Part shown: positions 54,487-63,744 of the stretch, piece by piece
How positions within the stretch are numbered: position 1 is the first letter of the stretch
How the letters are laid out: every line of letters begins with the position of its first letter
NCBI GenBank assembly: GCA_002282445.1
Contig: NCJK01000005.1
Span: forward strand, 1-64,000
Source of the DNA: Burkholderiales bacterium 39-55-53
Lineage (GTDB): Bacteria > Pseudomonadota > Gammaproteobacteria > Burkholderiales > Burkholderiaceae_C
Length of the DNA: 64,000 nt
Direction: 5' to 3'
Position numbers and translations under genes: made by a program
Notes under the pieces: model-generated
Told to the model about the DNA's origin: nothing
Database searches by the model: none
The model's input: the letters and a program-made list of their open reading frames with translations, nothing else

Positions 54487-55715
54487 AGCACATCGCGCAA
54501 ACGCAGGTCCTGCCACTTCATCCACAGCCCTTCAGCCTCTGGGCTGCGCACCAACAGCAAGCGCTCCATCAAGGGCGCTAATGGGGTGCGGTGTGGGTCT
54601 GCCAGCATGACATAGCGGGCCTCTTGCACATGGGTTTGACGCGCATCCACGGACTCGCTCAATCGTGCAATCCAATCGAGATCCACCAGCGTCGCCAGCA
54701 CATCCTCTAGCTGCAAGGGGTCAAGCGCCAAGTCTTCACACAAGGTGCTCAAGCTCGCGCCGTGCTCATCTGTGGTGCGCGCGACTTGCAAACGCTGCAA
54801 CACTTCCAGTGCCAACTGAAAACGCCAGCCCACGCTGCGGCCATCACGCGAAATACCTGCCAATAAGCTGGGCAAGTTGGCCACCAGCACCGCGCCAATC
54901 AGCACAATCGACCAAGCCAGATAAATCCAGACCAACAAAATCGGCACTGTGGCAAATGCGCCGTACACCACCGAATAGGCGGGCATCTGGCCAAAGTAAT
55001 AGGCCAACACCTTGCGTGCCACTTCGGTCGCTGCTGCTACCCAAACGCCACCGACCAAGGCATGGCTCCAGCGCACTTGCGTGTAGGGCACAAAGCGGTA
55101 AAGCGCACTCACCGCCCATGACAAAAGCAAAAATTCCAACACACTGAATACCCAGCGCAAGTTACCAATCAAATCGGGCACTGCGCCACGTGAAGCCGCC
55201 ACAAACTGAGACATCATCACCAGGCTGGCCCCCATCACCAACGGACCTAAGGTAATCGCCGTCCAGTAAAGCAGCATGCTGTGCGCAAGTGGGCGACGCT
55301 TGCGTACGCGCCAAATGGCGTTGAGGGTGCGATCGATGGTGAATACCAAGGTCAATGCAGACAGCAGCAAAACTGCCACACCAGCAGCCCCCAACCGGCT
55401 GGCCTTGCTGGCAAACAAGGTCAGGTAGCCCAACACTTGGCGAGAAATGTTCTCGGGTACCAAGCTTTCAATCAAGCGCTTTTGCAGCACGGTTTGAAAA
55501 TCAGCAAACATAGGAAAAATGGTTAACACAGCCAAGGCCACTGTGACCATAGGCACCAATGCAATGGTGGTGGTAAAGGTCAAACTGCCAGCTGTTTGAC
55601 CCAAGCGGTCATCACGAAAACGTTGTCGCAGAGTGCGCGCCGTGTTGCGCCAAGGGAATCGGGCAAGTCGTTGAAAGAAATTCTGAAGATGCGTGACAAT
55701 CATGTCTTGAATCAT
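54483..55715 (-). CDS. YihY/BrkB-family inner-membrane protein
   Basis: 418-residue frame; I start at MIQDMIV (410 residues). Six hydrophobic segments and the typical RDDRLGQTAGSLTFTTTIALVPM and WAHALVGGVWVA. Earlier described as RNase BN, but its function is unknown. The C-terminal 140 residues form a soluble helical tail, with a TRR-like RQTHVQEARYV region. Divergent from the DUF2069 gene, whose ATG lies 10 bases away. Confidence 0.88.
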   Translation of the reverse strand: MIQDMIVTHLQNFFQRLARFPWRNTARTLRQRFRDDRLGQTAGSLTFTTTIALVPMVTVALAVLTIFPMFADFQTVLQKRLIESLVPENISRQVLGYLTLFASKASRLGAAGVAVLLLSALTLVFTIDRTLNAIWRVRKRRPLAHSMLLYWTAITLGPLVMGASLVMMSQFVAASRGAVPDLIGNLRWVFSVLEFLLLSWAVSALYRFVPYTQVRWSHALVGGVWVAAATEVARKVLAYYFGQMPAYSVVYGAFATVPILLVWIYLAWSIVLIGAVLVANLPSLLAGISRDGRSVGWRFQLALEVLQRLQVARTTDEHGASLSTLCEDLALDPLQLEDVLATLVDLDWIARLSESVDARQTHVQEARYVMLADPHRTPLAPLMERLLLVRSPEAEGLWMKWQDLRLRDVL

Positions 55716-55725
55716 CCCACTTTCT

Positions 55726-56142
55726 ATGCACGACTCCACCCTCGCCCCTCAAGAAATTTCTCTTCGTCACGTGACGCTCACGCGCTTTTTAGCCGTGAGC
55801 AGCTTGATGGGGCTCATCGTCTTGGGCTTAGTGTGGGAGCTCTGGCTTGCCCCCTTGCGCCCCGGTGGCACATTGCTGGCACTGAAAGTCTTGCCCTTGT
55901 GCTTTCCTCTCACGGGCTTGCTGAAAAACCGTATGTACACCTACCGATGGCTAAGCCTGTTGATTTGGCTGTACTTCACTGAAGGTGTGGTGCGCGCTTG
56001 GGGCGATGCATCGCCGAGCAACTATTTCGCATTCGCCGAGGTGGTTTTATGTGTGGTGCTTTTTACCAGTTGTGCCATGCATGTGCGCTTGCGTTTGAAG
56101 CACGCCAAAGCACATCCGCTGACTCAAGAGCCAAGCGCTTAA
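55726..56142 (+). CDS. DUF2069 membrane protein
   Basis: 138 residues with four hydrophobic segments (about 25-45, 55-75, 82-100, 103-120); the text LVWELWLAPLRPGGTLLALKVLPL and KNRMYTYRWLSLLIWLYFTEGVVRA are typical of DUF2069. Function is unknown. A tandem repeat and an inverted repeat follow its stop. Confidence 0.9.
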   Translation: MHDSTLAPQEISLRHVTLTRFLAVSSLMGLIVLGLVWELWLAPLRPGGTLLALKVLPLCFPLTGLLKNRMYTYRWLSLLIWLYFTEGVVRAWGDASPSNYFAFAEVVLCVVLFTSCAMHVRLRLKHAKAHPLTQEPSA

Positions 56143-56176
56143 AGAAACGCTTAAAGAAACGCTTAAGAGGCTTGGC
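56130..56176. terminator. Inverted repeat with tandem 12-mers between convergent genes
   Basis: GCCAAGC / GCTTGGC arms enclose two and a half copies of GCTTAAAGAAAC. The DUF2069 stop lies in the first copy and the regulator stop in the last. May be a bidirectional terminator, though the tails are weak. Confidence 0.4.
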
Positions 56177-56819
56177 GCTGGGGCGCTGGAATGTCCAAGC
56201 CGATCAGCATGTCAATCAACTCAGGCAGCGTGCTTGCGCCCATCTTGTCCATCACACGTGCGCGATGCAGTTTGATGGTGGCTGACGCGCCGCCATCGAT
56301 GGTGGCGATTTGTTGGTTGGAATAACCGCGCACCATCCAGTGACACACTTCCATTTCGCGAGGTGTCAAGCGTTGGAGTCGTTCTGAAACTTTCAAATTT
56401 TTATCTTCGTCGACGACCGCTTGGTGCGACATATTCATGGCACGTTGAATCACGTCCATCATGGACTGCGCAGTAAATGGCTTGAGTAAAAAATCCACCG
56501 CCCCTTGCTTCATCGCTTCAATAATTTCTTCTGGGCGACTGTCACCGCTGACAAATACCACGGGTACGCTTTGCGCTAATGTCTTTAATTGCGACTGCAA
56601 CCCAATACCAGTCGTTCCAGGCATGCGCATATCCAAAACAATCACAGCAGGTTTAGGAACCACAGGATTTTCTAAGAATGTATCTGCGCAATCGTACAAA
56701 CTGACCTCGTACCCCACACGTTCAAGCATTGTGCTCAAACTGCGACGAACCGAGGCATCGTCATCAATCACAATGACGTGCCCATGCGGGCGCATGTTTT
56801 CACTGCTCTTTGACTTCAT
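56163..56819 (-). CDS. Response regulator (FixJ/NarL type)
   Basis: 218 residues. Receiver domain 1-125 with acidic Asp20, phospho-Asp63 in VLDMRMPG and Lys113, then a LuxR-type HTH (about 150-210: LTPREMEVCHWMVRGYSNQQIATIDG). No histidine kinase is nearby. It overlaps the bactofilin gene by 20 bases, so they are in one operon, and may be a cytoskeletal or stress control. Confidence 0.9.
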   Translation of the reverse strand: MKSKSSENMRPHGHVIVIDDDASVRRSLSTMLERVGYEVSLYDCADTFLENPVVPKPAVIVLDMRMPGTTGIGLQSQLKTLAQSVPVVFVSGDSRPEEIIEAMKQGAVDFLLKPFTAQSMMDVIQRAMNMSHQAVVDEDKNLKVSERLQRLTPREMEVCHWMVRGYSNQQIATIDGGASATIKLHRARVMDKMGASTLPELIDMLIGLDIPAPQRQAS

Positions 56820-57183
56820 TACTACTCATCATTCCATATAGCTTCGCACCATGCTCGATTGCCATGGTGGCGTATGAAATATTACCTTTCACATCCGCTC
56901 CTGCATGGAGTTCAACACGTCCGGTTGATTCAATATTTCCAGTAACAACACCATTGACCACTGCTTGCTGAGCATTGATGTCGCCTTCGACATGCGCTTG
57001 TGACAACACGGACAATTGAGCATTTGGGCTGCCATTGACATCGATATTGCCGACCACATGCCCTTTGAGTTGCACCAAGTCTTGCGAGACGATGTTGCCC
57101 ACCACCACGGCCGATTGACCAATGATGGTTTTTTCAGTGTCAGCGCCTTGGACTGACTGCCCAAATTTCATTTTCTTAAACAT
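56800..57183 (-). CDS. Bactofilin (polymer-forming cytoskeletal protein)
   Basis: 127 residues of the DUF583 type: repeated beta strands with GNIVSQ, GNIDVNG, EGDINAQ and TGNIESTGRVELHAGADVKGN, the beta-helix rungs of bactofilins. Start at MFKKMKFG; the frame to 57309 is rejected. Bactofilins polymerise without nucleotides and shape the cell. 5 bases after the RodZ-like gene. Confidence 0.93.
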   Translation of the reverse strand: MFKKMKFGQSVQGADTEKTIIGQSAVVVGNIVSQDLVQLKGHVVGNIDVNGSPNAQLSVLSQAHVEGDINAQQAVVNGVVTGNIESTGRVELHAGADVKGNISYATMAIEHGAKLYGMMSSNEVKEQ

Positions 57184-57188
57184 GAGCG

Positions 57189-58208
57189 TTATCTGGCGAC
57201 GGGAACTTCGACCAGCTTCAATCGTGTCGTGTTTGCATCTGGCAATACGATGCGGCCACCTTGGAAATAAATTTGCGCTTTTTGTAAGCCTGCACCTGAC
57301 AACTGCCAAGGCGAGACACCATAGACACTGCGCTTATCGCCCGCGTTCAGTTGAAGCAAGGTTGCTTGTTTGTTGCCATCAACCACACAGATCTGAATGG
57401 CGCTCGCAGTTTCAAAATACACGTAACGCCCCTCTTTTTGAGCATAGGCTGACGTAATCTCTGGCATTGCGTCATTGCTGTAAGCACACGCCCCTAATTT
57501 TGTTGCCACCGCACTTGCTACCGCAGAAGCAGCCAAAGCAGGAGAAACAGCAGTAGCAGTAGCAGTAGCCGCAGTCGATGTTGAGGCGACAGAAACAGCC
57601 GCAGCAACGGAAGCCGAAGCCGAAGCAGGTAATGCGGGCACAACGATCTCGGTTGGCGATGAAGCCTGCACGGCACTGGCTGCGACAACAGTCGTCGACG
57701 TGGCTTCTACGGCGGGTACAAGGGATACCTCAGCTTCGTTTTGAATGCCATTCCAAACAAACAAGGCAACTGCTCCAACTAGCAAAAACAGAGCACCAAA
57801 AAATTGTTGATGTTGCTTGACCTTGTCCAACCCCGTTGCGAACACATCAGATGCAGGACGACTGATCGCAGGCTGATGGCTCATGGCCACAATTTGATCT
57901 AAGGTGTTGAGATGCGCCTCAGCCACTTTGCCAGGATCACGCAACTCTTGAGGCACTTCTACCGTGGGAGGCTCTGCCCCCAAAATCATCAGCAGACGCT
58001 TGTAGGCTTGCCGTTTGATGGCATCTGAATAAAACAAGTTGTCGCTGTCATCCGTTTCTAACTGCCGAACTTGTGCCACGGATAAGCATGCAGTCCGAGC
58101 TAAGACAACATGATCCATACCCGCAGCCTCGCGCAATTGACGCAGGTATTGCGGATCACAAGCGTCATAGACATTGCGCTTGGTTTCTGAGGGTTCGTGG
58201 GATGTCAT
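57189..58208 (-). CDS. RodZ-like HTH membrane protein
   Basis: 339 residues: HTH (about 20-75, YLRQLREAAGMDHVVLARTACLS), one membrane helix (about 136-155), an Ala/Ser/Thr/Val-rich linker (160-240) and a C-terminal beta domain with KRSVYGVSPWQLSG and YFQGGRIVLPD, as in RodZ. RodZ tethers MreB; here the next gene is a bactofilin, suggesting a partner switch. Start at MTSHEPS. Sequence resembles RodZ by architecture, not by close identity. Confidence 0.82.
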   Translation of the reverse strand: MTSHEPSETKRNVYDACDPQYLRQLREAAGMDHVVLARTACLSVAQVRQLETDDSDNLFYSDAIKRQAYKRLLMILGAEPPTVEVPQELRDPGKVAEAHLNTLDQIVAMSHQPAISRPASDVFATGLDKVKQHQQFFGALFLLVGAVALFVWNGIQNEAEVSLVPAVEATSTTVVAASAVQASSPTEIVVPALPASASASVAAAVSVASTSTAATATATAVSPALAASAVASAVATKLGACAYSNDAMPEITSAYAQKEGRYVYFETASAIQICVVDGNKQATLLQLNAGDKRSVYGVSPWQLSGAGLQKAQIYFQGGRIVLPDANTTRLKLVEVPVAR

Positions 58209-58392
58209 ATTTGACAGCTTTGTCACAACTTGGATAAAAATAAAAATGGTACTGTGGCAGTGCACGCAATAGTCGTCAATACACCACGTGGCGTAGATTA
58301 CTTTAATACTCACAGTGAATTACTTAATATGCTAACTTCCGAAAAGCGGTCTGCACTTAAACTCTGACTCAGTTTCTTACCCAATTACCCTT

Positions 58393-59220
58393 ATGCGCCC
58401 CATCCGCCGCCAATACGAAGACTTCATGCAACACGTGGACAACCATGGGGTTGCCAAGACCGATCGCACCGGCACAGGCACCAAAAGTGTGTTCGGCTAT
58501 CAAATGCGGTTTGACTTGAACGAAGGTTTTCCGCTTGTCACCACCAAAAAAGTACATTTGCGCTCCATCATTCAAGAACTGCTTTGGTTTTTGACCGGTT
58601 CGAGCAACAACAACTGGCTCAAAGAGCGCAACGTCACCATCTGGGACGAGTGGGCCCGTGAAGACGGCGACCTTGGCCCCGTATATGGCGTGCAATGGCG
58701 CAGTTGGCCCACACCTGATGGCGGCCACATCGACCAAGTTCAGCAGGTCATCGACACCCTCAAAAGCAACCCCGACAGCCGCCGCATCATCGTGAGCGCC
58801 TGGAACGTGGCCGAACTCGACAAAATGGCACTCATGCCCTGCCACGCGTTCTTCCAGTTCTACGTAGCACCGGCGCAAAACCCAGGCGAAAAAGCCAAAC
58901 TCAGCTGCCAGTTGTACCAGCGCAGCGCCGACATCTTCTTGGGCGTGCCTTTCAACATCGCCAGCTATGCCCTGCTCACCCACATGGTGGCCCAGCAATG
59001 CGACTTGGATGTGGGCGACTTCATCTGGACGGGTGGTGACTGCCACATTTATAGCAACCACCACGAACAAGTGGCGCTGCAACTGAGCCGCGAACCGTTT
59101 GCTTACCCAACATTGCACATCAAGCGCAAACCCGACTCCATCTTCGACTACCAGTTTGAAGACTTCGAGGTGTTGGACTACCAATGCCACGGCGCGATCA
59201 AAGCCCCAGTGGCGGTCTGA
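58393..59220 (+). CDS. thyA: Thymidylate synthase
   Basis: Methylates dUMP with methylene-THF. 275 residues, with catalytic Cys150 in [10 protein letters not shown] and the family start [22 protein letters not shown] and [16 protein letters not shown]. Divergent from the RodZ-like gene across about 185 bases. folA follows 15 bases after the stop; its DHFR product is the partner enzyme that recycles folate. Confidence 0.98.
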   Translation: MRPIRRQYEDFMQHVDNHGVAKTDRTGTGTKSVFGYQMRFDLNEGFPLVTTKKVHLRSIIQELLWFLTGSSNNNWLKERNVTIWDEWAREDGDLGPVYGVQWRSWPTPDGGHIDQVQQVIDTLKSNPDSRRIIVSAWNVAELDKMALMPCHAFFQFYVAPAQNPGEKAKLSCQLYQRSADIFLGVPFNIASYALLTHMVAQQCDLDVGDFIWTGGDCHIYSNHHEQVALQLSREPFAYPTLHIKRKPDSIFDYQFEDFEVLDYQCHGAIKAPVAV

Positions 59221-59235
59221 ACAAGGTCGTTAAAG

Positions 59236-59724
59236 ATGGCTTTGAATTTGATTTTTGCGCGGGCGCGTAACGGCGTGATTGGCAAAGACAACACCTTGCC
59301 TTGGCACCTGCCCGAAGACCTTGCACACTTCAAACAAACCACGCTTGGCCAGCCCGTGGTGATGGGCCGCAAAACATGGGAATCGCTCCCACCTAAATTT
59401 CGTCCCCTGCCCGGCCGCACCAACATCGTGGTGACGCGCCAAACCGATTGGCAGGCAGAAGGTGCAGTGGTAGCCCACTCCATCGAAGAAGCATTGCAGC
59501 AATGCCCTGCTGACGCACAAGTGTGGGTGATTGGCGGCGCTGAGGTCTATGCCCAAGCCATGCCGTTGGCTTCACGTGCAGTCGTCACCGAAATCGATGC
59601 CGACTTTGAAGGCGATGCCTTCGCCCCCACTTTTGACAACAGCTGGCAAGAGACGTCAAGAATCACACAAATGGCTGCCGACGGACTGACATTTAGTTTT
59701 GTTACCCTGCAGCGTTTTTATTAA
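59236..59724 (+). CDS. folA: Dihydrofolate reductase
   Basis: Regenerates THF after thymidylate synthase. 162 residues, NLIFARARNGVIGKDNTLPWHLPEDLAHF with the NADPH/folate motif and GRKTWESLP, TRQ and IGGAEVYAQ. Follows thyA, a common pair. The ATG has no strong ribosome site, possible coupling. Confidence 0.96.
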   Translation: MALNLIFARARNGVIGKDNTLPWHLPEDLAHFKQTTLGQPVVMGRKTWESLPPKFRPLPGRTNIVVTRQTDWQAEGAVVAHSIEEALQQCPADAQVWVIGGAEVYAQAMPLASRAVVTEIDADFEGDAFAPTFDNSWQETSRITQMAADGLTFSFVTLQRFY

Positions 59725-59737
59725 TCGGGAGATCTTC

Positions 59738-60313
59738 ATGTCTGGACACGGTTTTCACGTTCATGGCCCTCATGACCATGAGTTAGAACATGCGGCGCAT
59801 GGCCAAGGTGACAGTTTCACCAACAAAGTGGCCATGTTCACAGCGATCATCGCCACCGTTGGTGCGATCTTTGGCTACATGGCTGGCGCGACACAAGCCA
59901 ATTCTGGTTTGTACAAAAACGATGCTGCCATCAAAAAGACCGAAGCATCCAACCAATGGAACTATTACCAGGCCAAAAGCAGCAAGCAAAACCTGATGGA
60001 GTTGGCGCTGGAATTAGCGCCACCGGCCAAGAAAGACTTCTATGCAGAAGAGATCAAACGCTACAAGTCTGAGAAAGCCGAGATCAAGGTCAATGCTGAA
60101 AAGTTAGAAGCCAAGTCCAAAGAATTTGACGAAATGTCTGAAGCGCAACTGCACCAACATCACCGCTGGGCTCAAGCCACCACTGTGCTGCAAGTCGCCA
60201 TCGCCCTGGCTGCGATTGCATTGCTCACGCGCAAAGTTTGGGTTGAGTACGCCATGTTTGGCACAGGCGCACTTGGCGTTGGCGTTGGCATCTTGGCCGC
60301 GCTTCACATCTAA
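59738..60313 (+). CDS. DUF4337 membrane protein
   Basis: 191 residues with a His-rich N-terminus (MSGHGFHVHGPHDHELEHAAH), a hydrophobic segment (about 30-50), a charged middle and two more segments (about 145-190). Matches DUF4337. Function is unknown. Start at MSGHG has a CGGGAG before it. Confidence 0.9.
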   Translation: MSGHGFHVHGPHDHELEHAAHGQGDSFTNKVAMFTAIIATVGAIFGYMAGATQANSGLYKNDAAIKKTEASNQWNYYQAKSSKQNLMELALELAPPAKKDFYAEEIKRYKSEKAEIKVNAEKLEAKSKEFDEMSEAQLHQHHRWAQATTVLQVAIALAAIALLTRKVWVEYAMFGTGALGVGVGILAALHI

Positions 60314-60324
60314 AGAACTCACAC

Positions 60325-61089
60325 ATGCAACTCGCCACCTGGAATGTCAACTCACTCACCGTGCGCTTACCGCAAGTGCTGGACTGGTTGGCGGCCAACC
60401 CCGTCGATGCTTTGGTGCTGCAAGAAACCAAATGCACGGATGACAAGTTTCCGCAAGAGGCCATCGAGACCGCGGGTTACAAGGTGGCGTTCTTTGGCCA
60501 AAAAACCTACAACGGCGTCGCCCTGCTCTCTCGCACGGATGCCGTTGATGTGGTGAAAAACATCCCCGACTTTGAAGACGACATGGCCCGCGTGATTGCA
60601 GGCACAGTCGATGGCATGCGTGTGATTGGCGCGTACTTCCCCAACGGACAAGCGCCAGACAGCGACAAGTTTGTTTACAAAATGCGGTGGCTCGATGCCT
60701 TACGAAACTGGCTGCGCGAAGAACTCAAGCAACACCCCAAACTGGTGTTGATGGGCGACTTCAACATCACCGTCGATGACCGTGATGTGTGGGACCCTGT
60801 GGCTTTGAAAGACACCATCCATTGCACCGTCGAAGAACGCGACCACTTCCAAGCCTTGATCGACCTCGGTACGCATGATGCCTTCCGCTTGTTTGATCAA
60901 GCCGAGAAAAGCTATAGCTGGTGGGACTACCGCGAGTTTGCATTCCGTCGCAACCGCGGCCTACGCATCGACCACATCTTGGTGAGTGATGCGCTCAAAG
61001 CTTCCGTGCAAGCCTGTGTGATTGACAAAGCACCGCGCAAAAACGAACGCCCCAGCGACCACACCCCAGTGGTGGTGACGCTGGCTTAA
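60325..61089 (+). CDS. xth: Exodeoxyribonuclease III
   Basis: AP endonuclease of base-excision repair. 254 residues: MQLATWNVNSLTVRLPQVLDWL, QETKCTDDKFP, GDFNITVDDRDVWDP and DHTPVVV with the active Asp/His. Acts on AP sites and 3' ends. Ends 4 bases inside the ntrC stop, convergent. Confidence 0.95.
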   Translation: MQLATWNVNSLTVRLPQVLDWLAANPVDALVLQETKCTDDKFPQEAIETAGYKVAFFGQKTYNGVALLSRTDAVDVVKNIPDFEDDMARVIAGTVDGMRVIGAYFPNGQAPDSDKFVYKMRWLDALRNWLREELKQHPKLVLMGDFNITVDDRDVWDPVALKDTIHCTVEERDHFQALIDLGTHDAFRLFDQAEKSYSWWDYREFAFRRNRGLRIDHILVSDALKASVQACVIDKAPRKNERPSDHTPVVVTLA

Positions 61090-62624
61090 TCGTCCAAACC
61101 CAATTCTTGAATTTTGCGGGTGATGGTGTTGCGGCCAATGCCCAGCTTTTGCGCGGCTTCAATGCGTCGGCCTCGCGTGTTGGCCAAGGCGGTTTGAATC
61201 AACTTGGCTTCCACGCGATTGACCAAGGCATCCCACACATCGGTACGACCCGCCACGAGCATACTCATGGCTTCAGCCTCTAAGCCCTGCTCCCAATCTG
61301 CGCCTGGCATATTGAGCACCACAGGGGCGACGCCACTGTCACTCGCCACACTAGGCGTAACCGATGCATGAGGTGCATCAGTTGCTGGCACAGCGTGAAA
61401 GCCCGATGTATCTTGTCCCGTGTGATTGATGGCGGCGAGCGCTTCGCCCGTCAAGCTCACTTCGGGCGGCAAGTCTTTGGGCTCAATCACTTGTGCTGGC
61501 GCCATCACAGTTAGCCAATGACAAATGTTTTCAAGCTGCCGCACGTTGCCAGGAAAAGCAAACTGATTGAGCACCGTTTGGGCGCTATCTGCAATCCGTT
61601 TGGGCTCCACGCCCAATTGTTGTGCACTCTGCTGCAAAAAGTGGCGCGTTAAGGTGGGGATGTCTTCGCGTCGTTCACGCAAGGCGGGCAAGCGCAAACG
61701 GATGACGTTCAAACGGTGAAACAAGTCTTCGCGGAACACACCGTCTTTGACGCGCTTTTCCAAGTCTTGATGCGTGGCCGCAATCACACGGACATTGGCC
61801 TTGATGGCGTTGTGTCCACCCACTCGGTAATACGTGCCATCGCTCAAGACACGCAGCAATCGGGTCTGCAAATCAAACGGCATGTCGCCGATTTCATCGA
61901 GAAACAGCGTGCCGCCCTCGGCCTGCTCAAAGCGACCTCGGCGCGTAGTTTGTGCACCCGTGAATGCGCCTCGCTCGTGACCAAAGAGTTCGCTCTCCAA
62001 CAAGTCTTTCGGAATCGCTGCCGTGTTGATAGCCACAAACGGACCTTTGTTGCCTGCATCGCCACGGGGTGAATGCTTGTGCAGCGCACGTGCTACGAGT
62101 TCTTTGCCAGAGCCACTTTCACCAGTGATCATCACCGTGACATTGCTTTGGCTCAGGCGGCCAATGGCGCGAAACACGTCTTGCATGGCGGGCGCTTGGC
62201 CCAGCATTTCAGGGGTGGCGTCTTGTGCTTCGGTTTGCGCTTGCTCGCGCTGGCTCTCGTCCAAGGCTCGGCGAATCAGCTCCACCGCTTTGGGCAAATC
62301 AAAAGGCTTGGGCAGGTATTCAAATGCGCCACCTTGAAAGGCAGACACCGCGCTGTCTAAATCTGAAAAGGCCGTCATGATGATGACAGGCAGTGAAGGC
62401 AAACGCTCTTTCACTTTGGTGAGCAAATCCAAACCAGAGCCACCAGGCATGCGAATGTCACTGACCAAAATTTGCGGACCATCCGCCTCGCTCACCGAGT
62501 CGAGCGCTTGCAGCACTTCGCGTGGGCTGGTGAAACTGCGCGTGGGCAGGTTCTCGCGCAACAGCGCTTTTTCCAGCACGAAGCGAATTGACTGGTCGTC
62601 GTCCACAATCCAAATCGATTTCAT
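61086..62624 (-). CDS. ntrC: Nitrogen regulator NtrC (NR-I)
   Basis: 512 residues, three domains: receiver with phospho-Asp56 in [11 protein letters not shown]+ domain (about 140-370) with GESGSGKE Walker A and the sigma54 contact GAFTGA, and a Fis-type HTH (about 470-510). Activates sigma54 promoters in low nitrogen. It probably drives the urt/ure region in this window, where a sigma54 promoter is found. 40 bases after ntrB. Confidence 0.96.
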   Translation of the reverse strand: MKSIWIVDDDQSIRFVLEKALLRENLPTRSFTSPREVLQALDSVSEADGPQILVSDIRMPGGSGLDLLTKVKERLPSLPVIIMTAFSDLDSAVSAFQGGAFEYLPKPFDLPKAVELIRRALDESQREQAQTEAQDATPEMLGQAPAMQDVFRAIGRLSQSNVTVMITGESGSGKELVARALHKHSPRGDAGNKGPFVAINTAAIPKDLLESELFGHERGAFTGAQTTRRGRFEQAEGGTLFLDEIGDMPFDLQTRLLRVLSDGTYYRVGGHNAIKANVRVIAATHQDLEKRVKDGVFREDLFHRLNVIRLRLPALRERREDIPTLTRHFLQQSAQQLGVEPKRIADSAQTVLNQFAFPGNVRQLENICHWLTVMAPAQVIEPKDLPPEVSLTGEALAAINHTGQDTSGFHAVPATDAPHASVTPSVASDSGVAPVVLNMPGADWEQGLEAEAMSMLVAGRTDVWDALVNRVEAKLIQTALANTRGRRIEAAQKLGIGRNTITRKIQELGLDD

Positions 62625-62664
62625 CTCGGCACTTTCTTTTCTAAGTTAGGGGCCACCTGAGAGG

Positions 62665-63744
62665 TCAAGGCAACGGGATGAGGATTTTGAAATCCGTGCG
62701 TCCCGGCACACTGTCACACTCAATCAAGCCATGGTGCTGCTGTACAAAAGTTTGTGCCAAGTTCAGCCCTAGGCCAGAACCGCCATCTCGTCCAGAAACC
62801 AAGGGGAAAAACAACCTGTCCTTGATTTCTTCCGGAATGCCGGGCCCGTTGTCTATTACATGCAATTCCAGTGCCAACCGATAGCGTTGTTTGCCAAAAG
62901 TGACCTGTCGGCTGATGCGACTGCGCAAAACAATTTCAGCATCGCCTGCGGCCAAACGATCGACCAAAGCTTGGGCGGCGTTATGCACGATGTTGAGCAC
63001 GGTTTGAATCAACTGCTCGCGGTCACCACGGAACTCTGGAATCGAGATGTCGTAGTCACGCACCACACGCAAGCCTTTGGGGAACTCGGCCAAGATGAGG
63101 CTGCGCACACGCTCACACACCTCATGGATGTTGACATCGCCCACCACATGCGGGCGGCGATGCGGAGCCAGCAATCGGTCAACCAACAGCTGTAAACGGT
63201 CCGCTTCGTGGATGATGACTTGGGTGTATTCGATGAGGTCTTTGCTTTCCACCTCCATCTGCAGCAACTGCGCTGCACCTCGAATGCCACCCAAGGGGTT
63301 CTTGATTTCATGGGCTAAGTTGCGAATCAGCTCTTTGTTGGCTTGGGCTTGGTCAATCAGGCGCTCTTCTCGGTCTTGGCGCGTCTGTTGCTCTAGGGGC
63401 AGCAACTCGACCAGCACTTCGCCCGCCACCTCAGTGGGAGCCACGATCACGTGCACCGGCATAGCATCTTGCAACGGACGGCGCAGCAAGGCGTCATAGC
63501 GCATGGTGGCAAACGCATTGGTTTGGGCACCTAGCAAGGCATTGTCAAACGACTGGGTTTCAGAGAAAAAGCTGCTCAGCGCCGAACCTTCGATGGTGCG
63601 GCGTGACACACCCATCACATCTTCGAGGGCCGCATTGGCAAACACCACCACACCATCGGTGCGCACCACAGCCACCAAGGTGGCCAGCAAGTCAAAAGCT
63701 TGCGCATAGCTGGGATAGGTGGGGGAATTAGGTACAGCCTTCAT
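62665..63744 (-). CDS. ntrB: Nitrogen sensor kinase NtrB (NR-II)
   Basis: 359 residues: PAS domain (about 15-115), HisKA with His145 in NLAHEIKNPLGG, and HATPase with GPGIPEEIKDRLFFPLVSGRDGGSGLGLNL. Phosphorylates NtrC and is controlled by PII. It overlaps the preceding gene by 4 bases. Confidence 0.95.
   Translation of the reverse strand: MKAVPNSPTYPSYAQAFDLLATLVAVVRTDGVVVFANAALEDVMGVSRRTIEGSALSSFFSETQSFDNALLGAQTNAFATMRYDALLRRPLQDAMPVHVIVAPTEVAGEVLVELLPLEQQTRQDREERLIDQAQANKELIRNLAHEIKNPLGGIRGAAQLLQMEVESKDLIEYTQVIIHEADRLQLLVDRLLAPHRRPHVVGDVNIHEVCERVRSLILAEFPKGLRVVRDYDISIPEFRGDREQLIQTVLNIVHNAAQALVDRLAAGDAEIVLRSRISRQVTFGKQRYRLALELHVIDNGPGIPEEIKDRLFFPLVSGRDGGSGLGLNLAQTFVQQHHGLIECDSVPGRTDFKILIPLP

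Noticed and set aside
57540-57620. GCAGTA-type tandem repeats
   Set aside because: They encode the Ala/Thr/Ser/Val-rich linker of the RodZ-like protein, not a separate repeat element.
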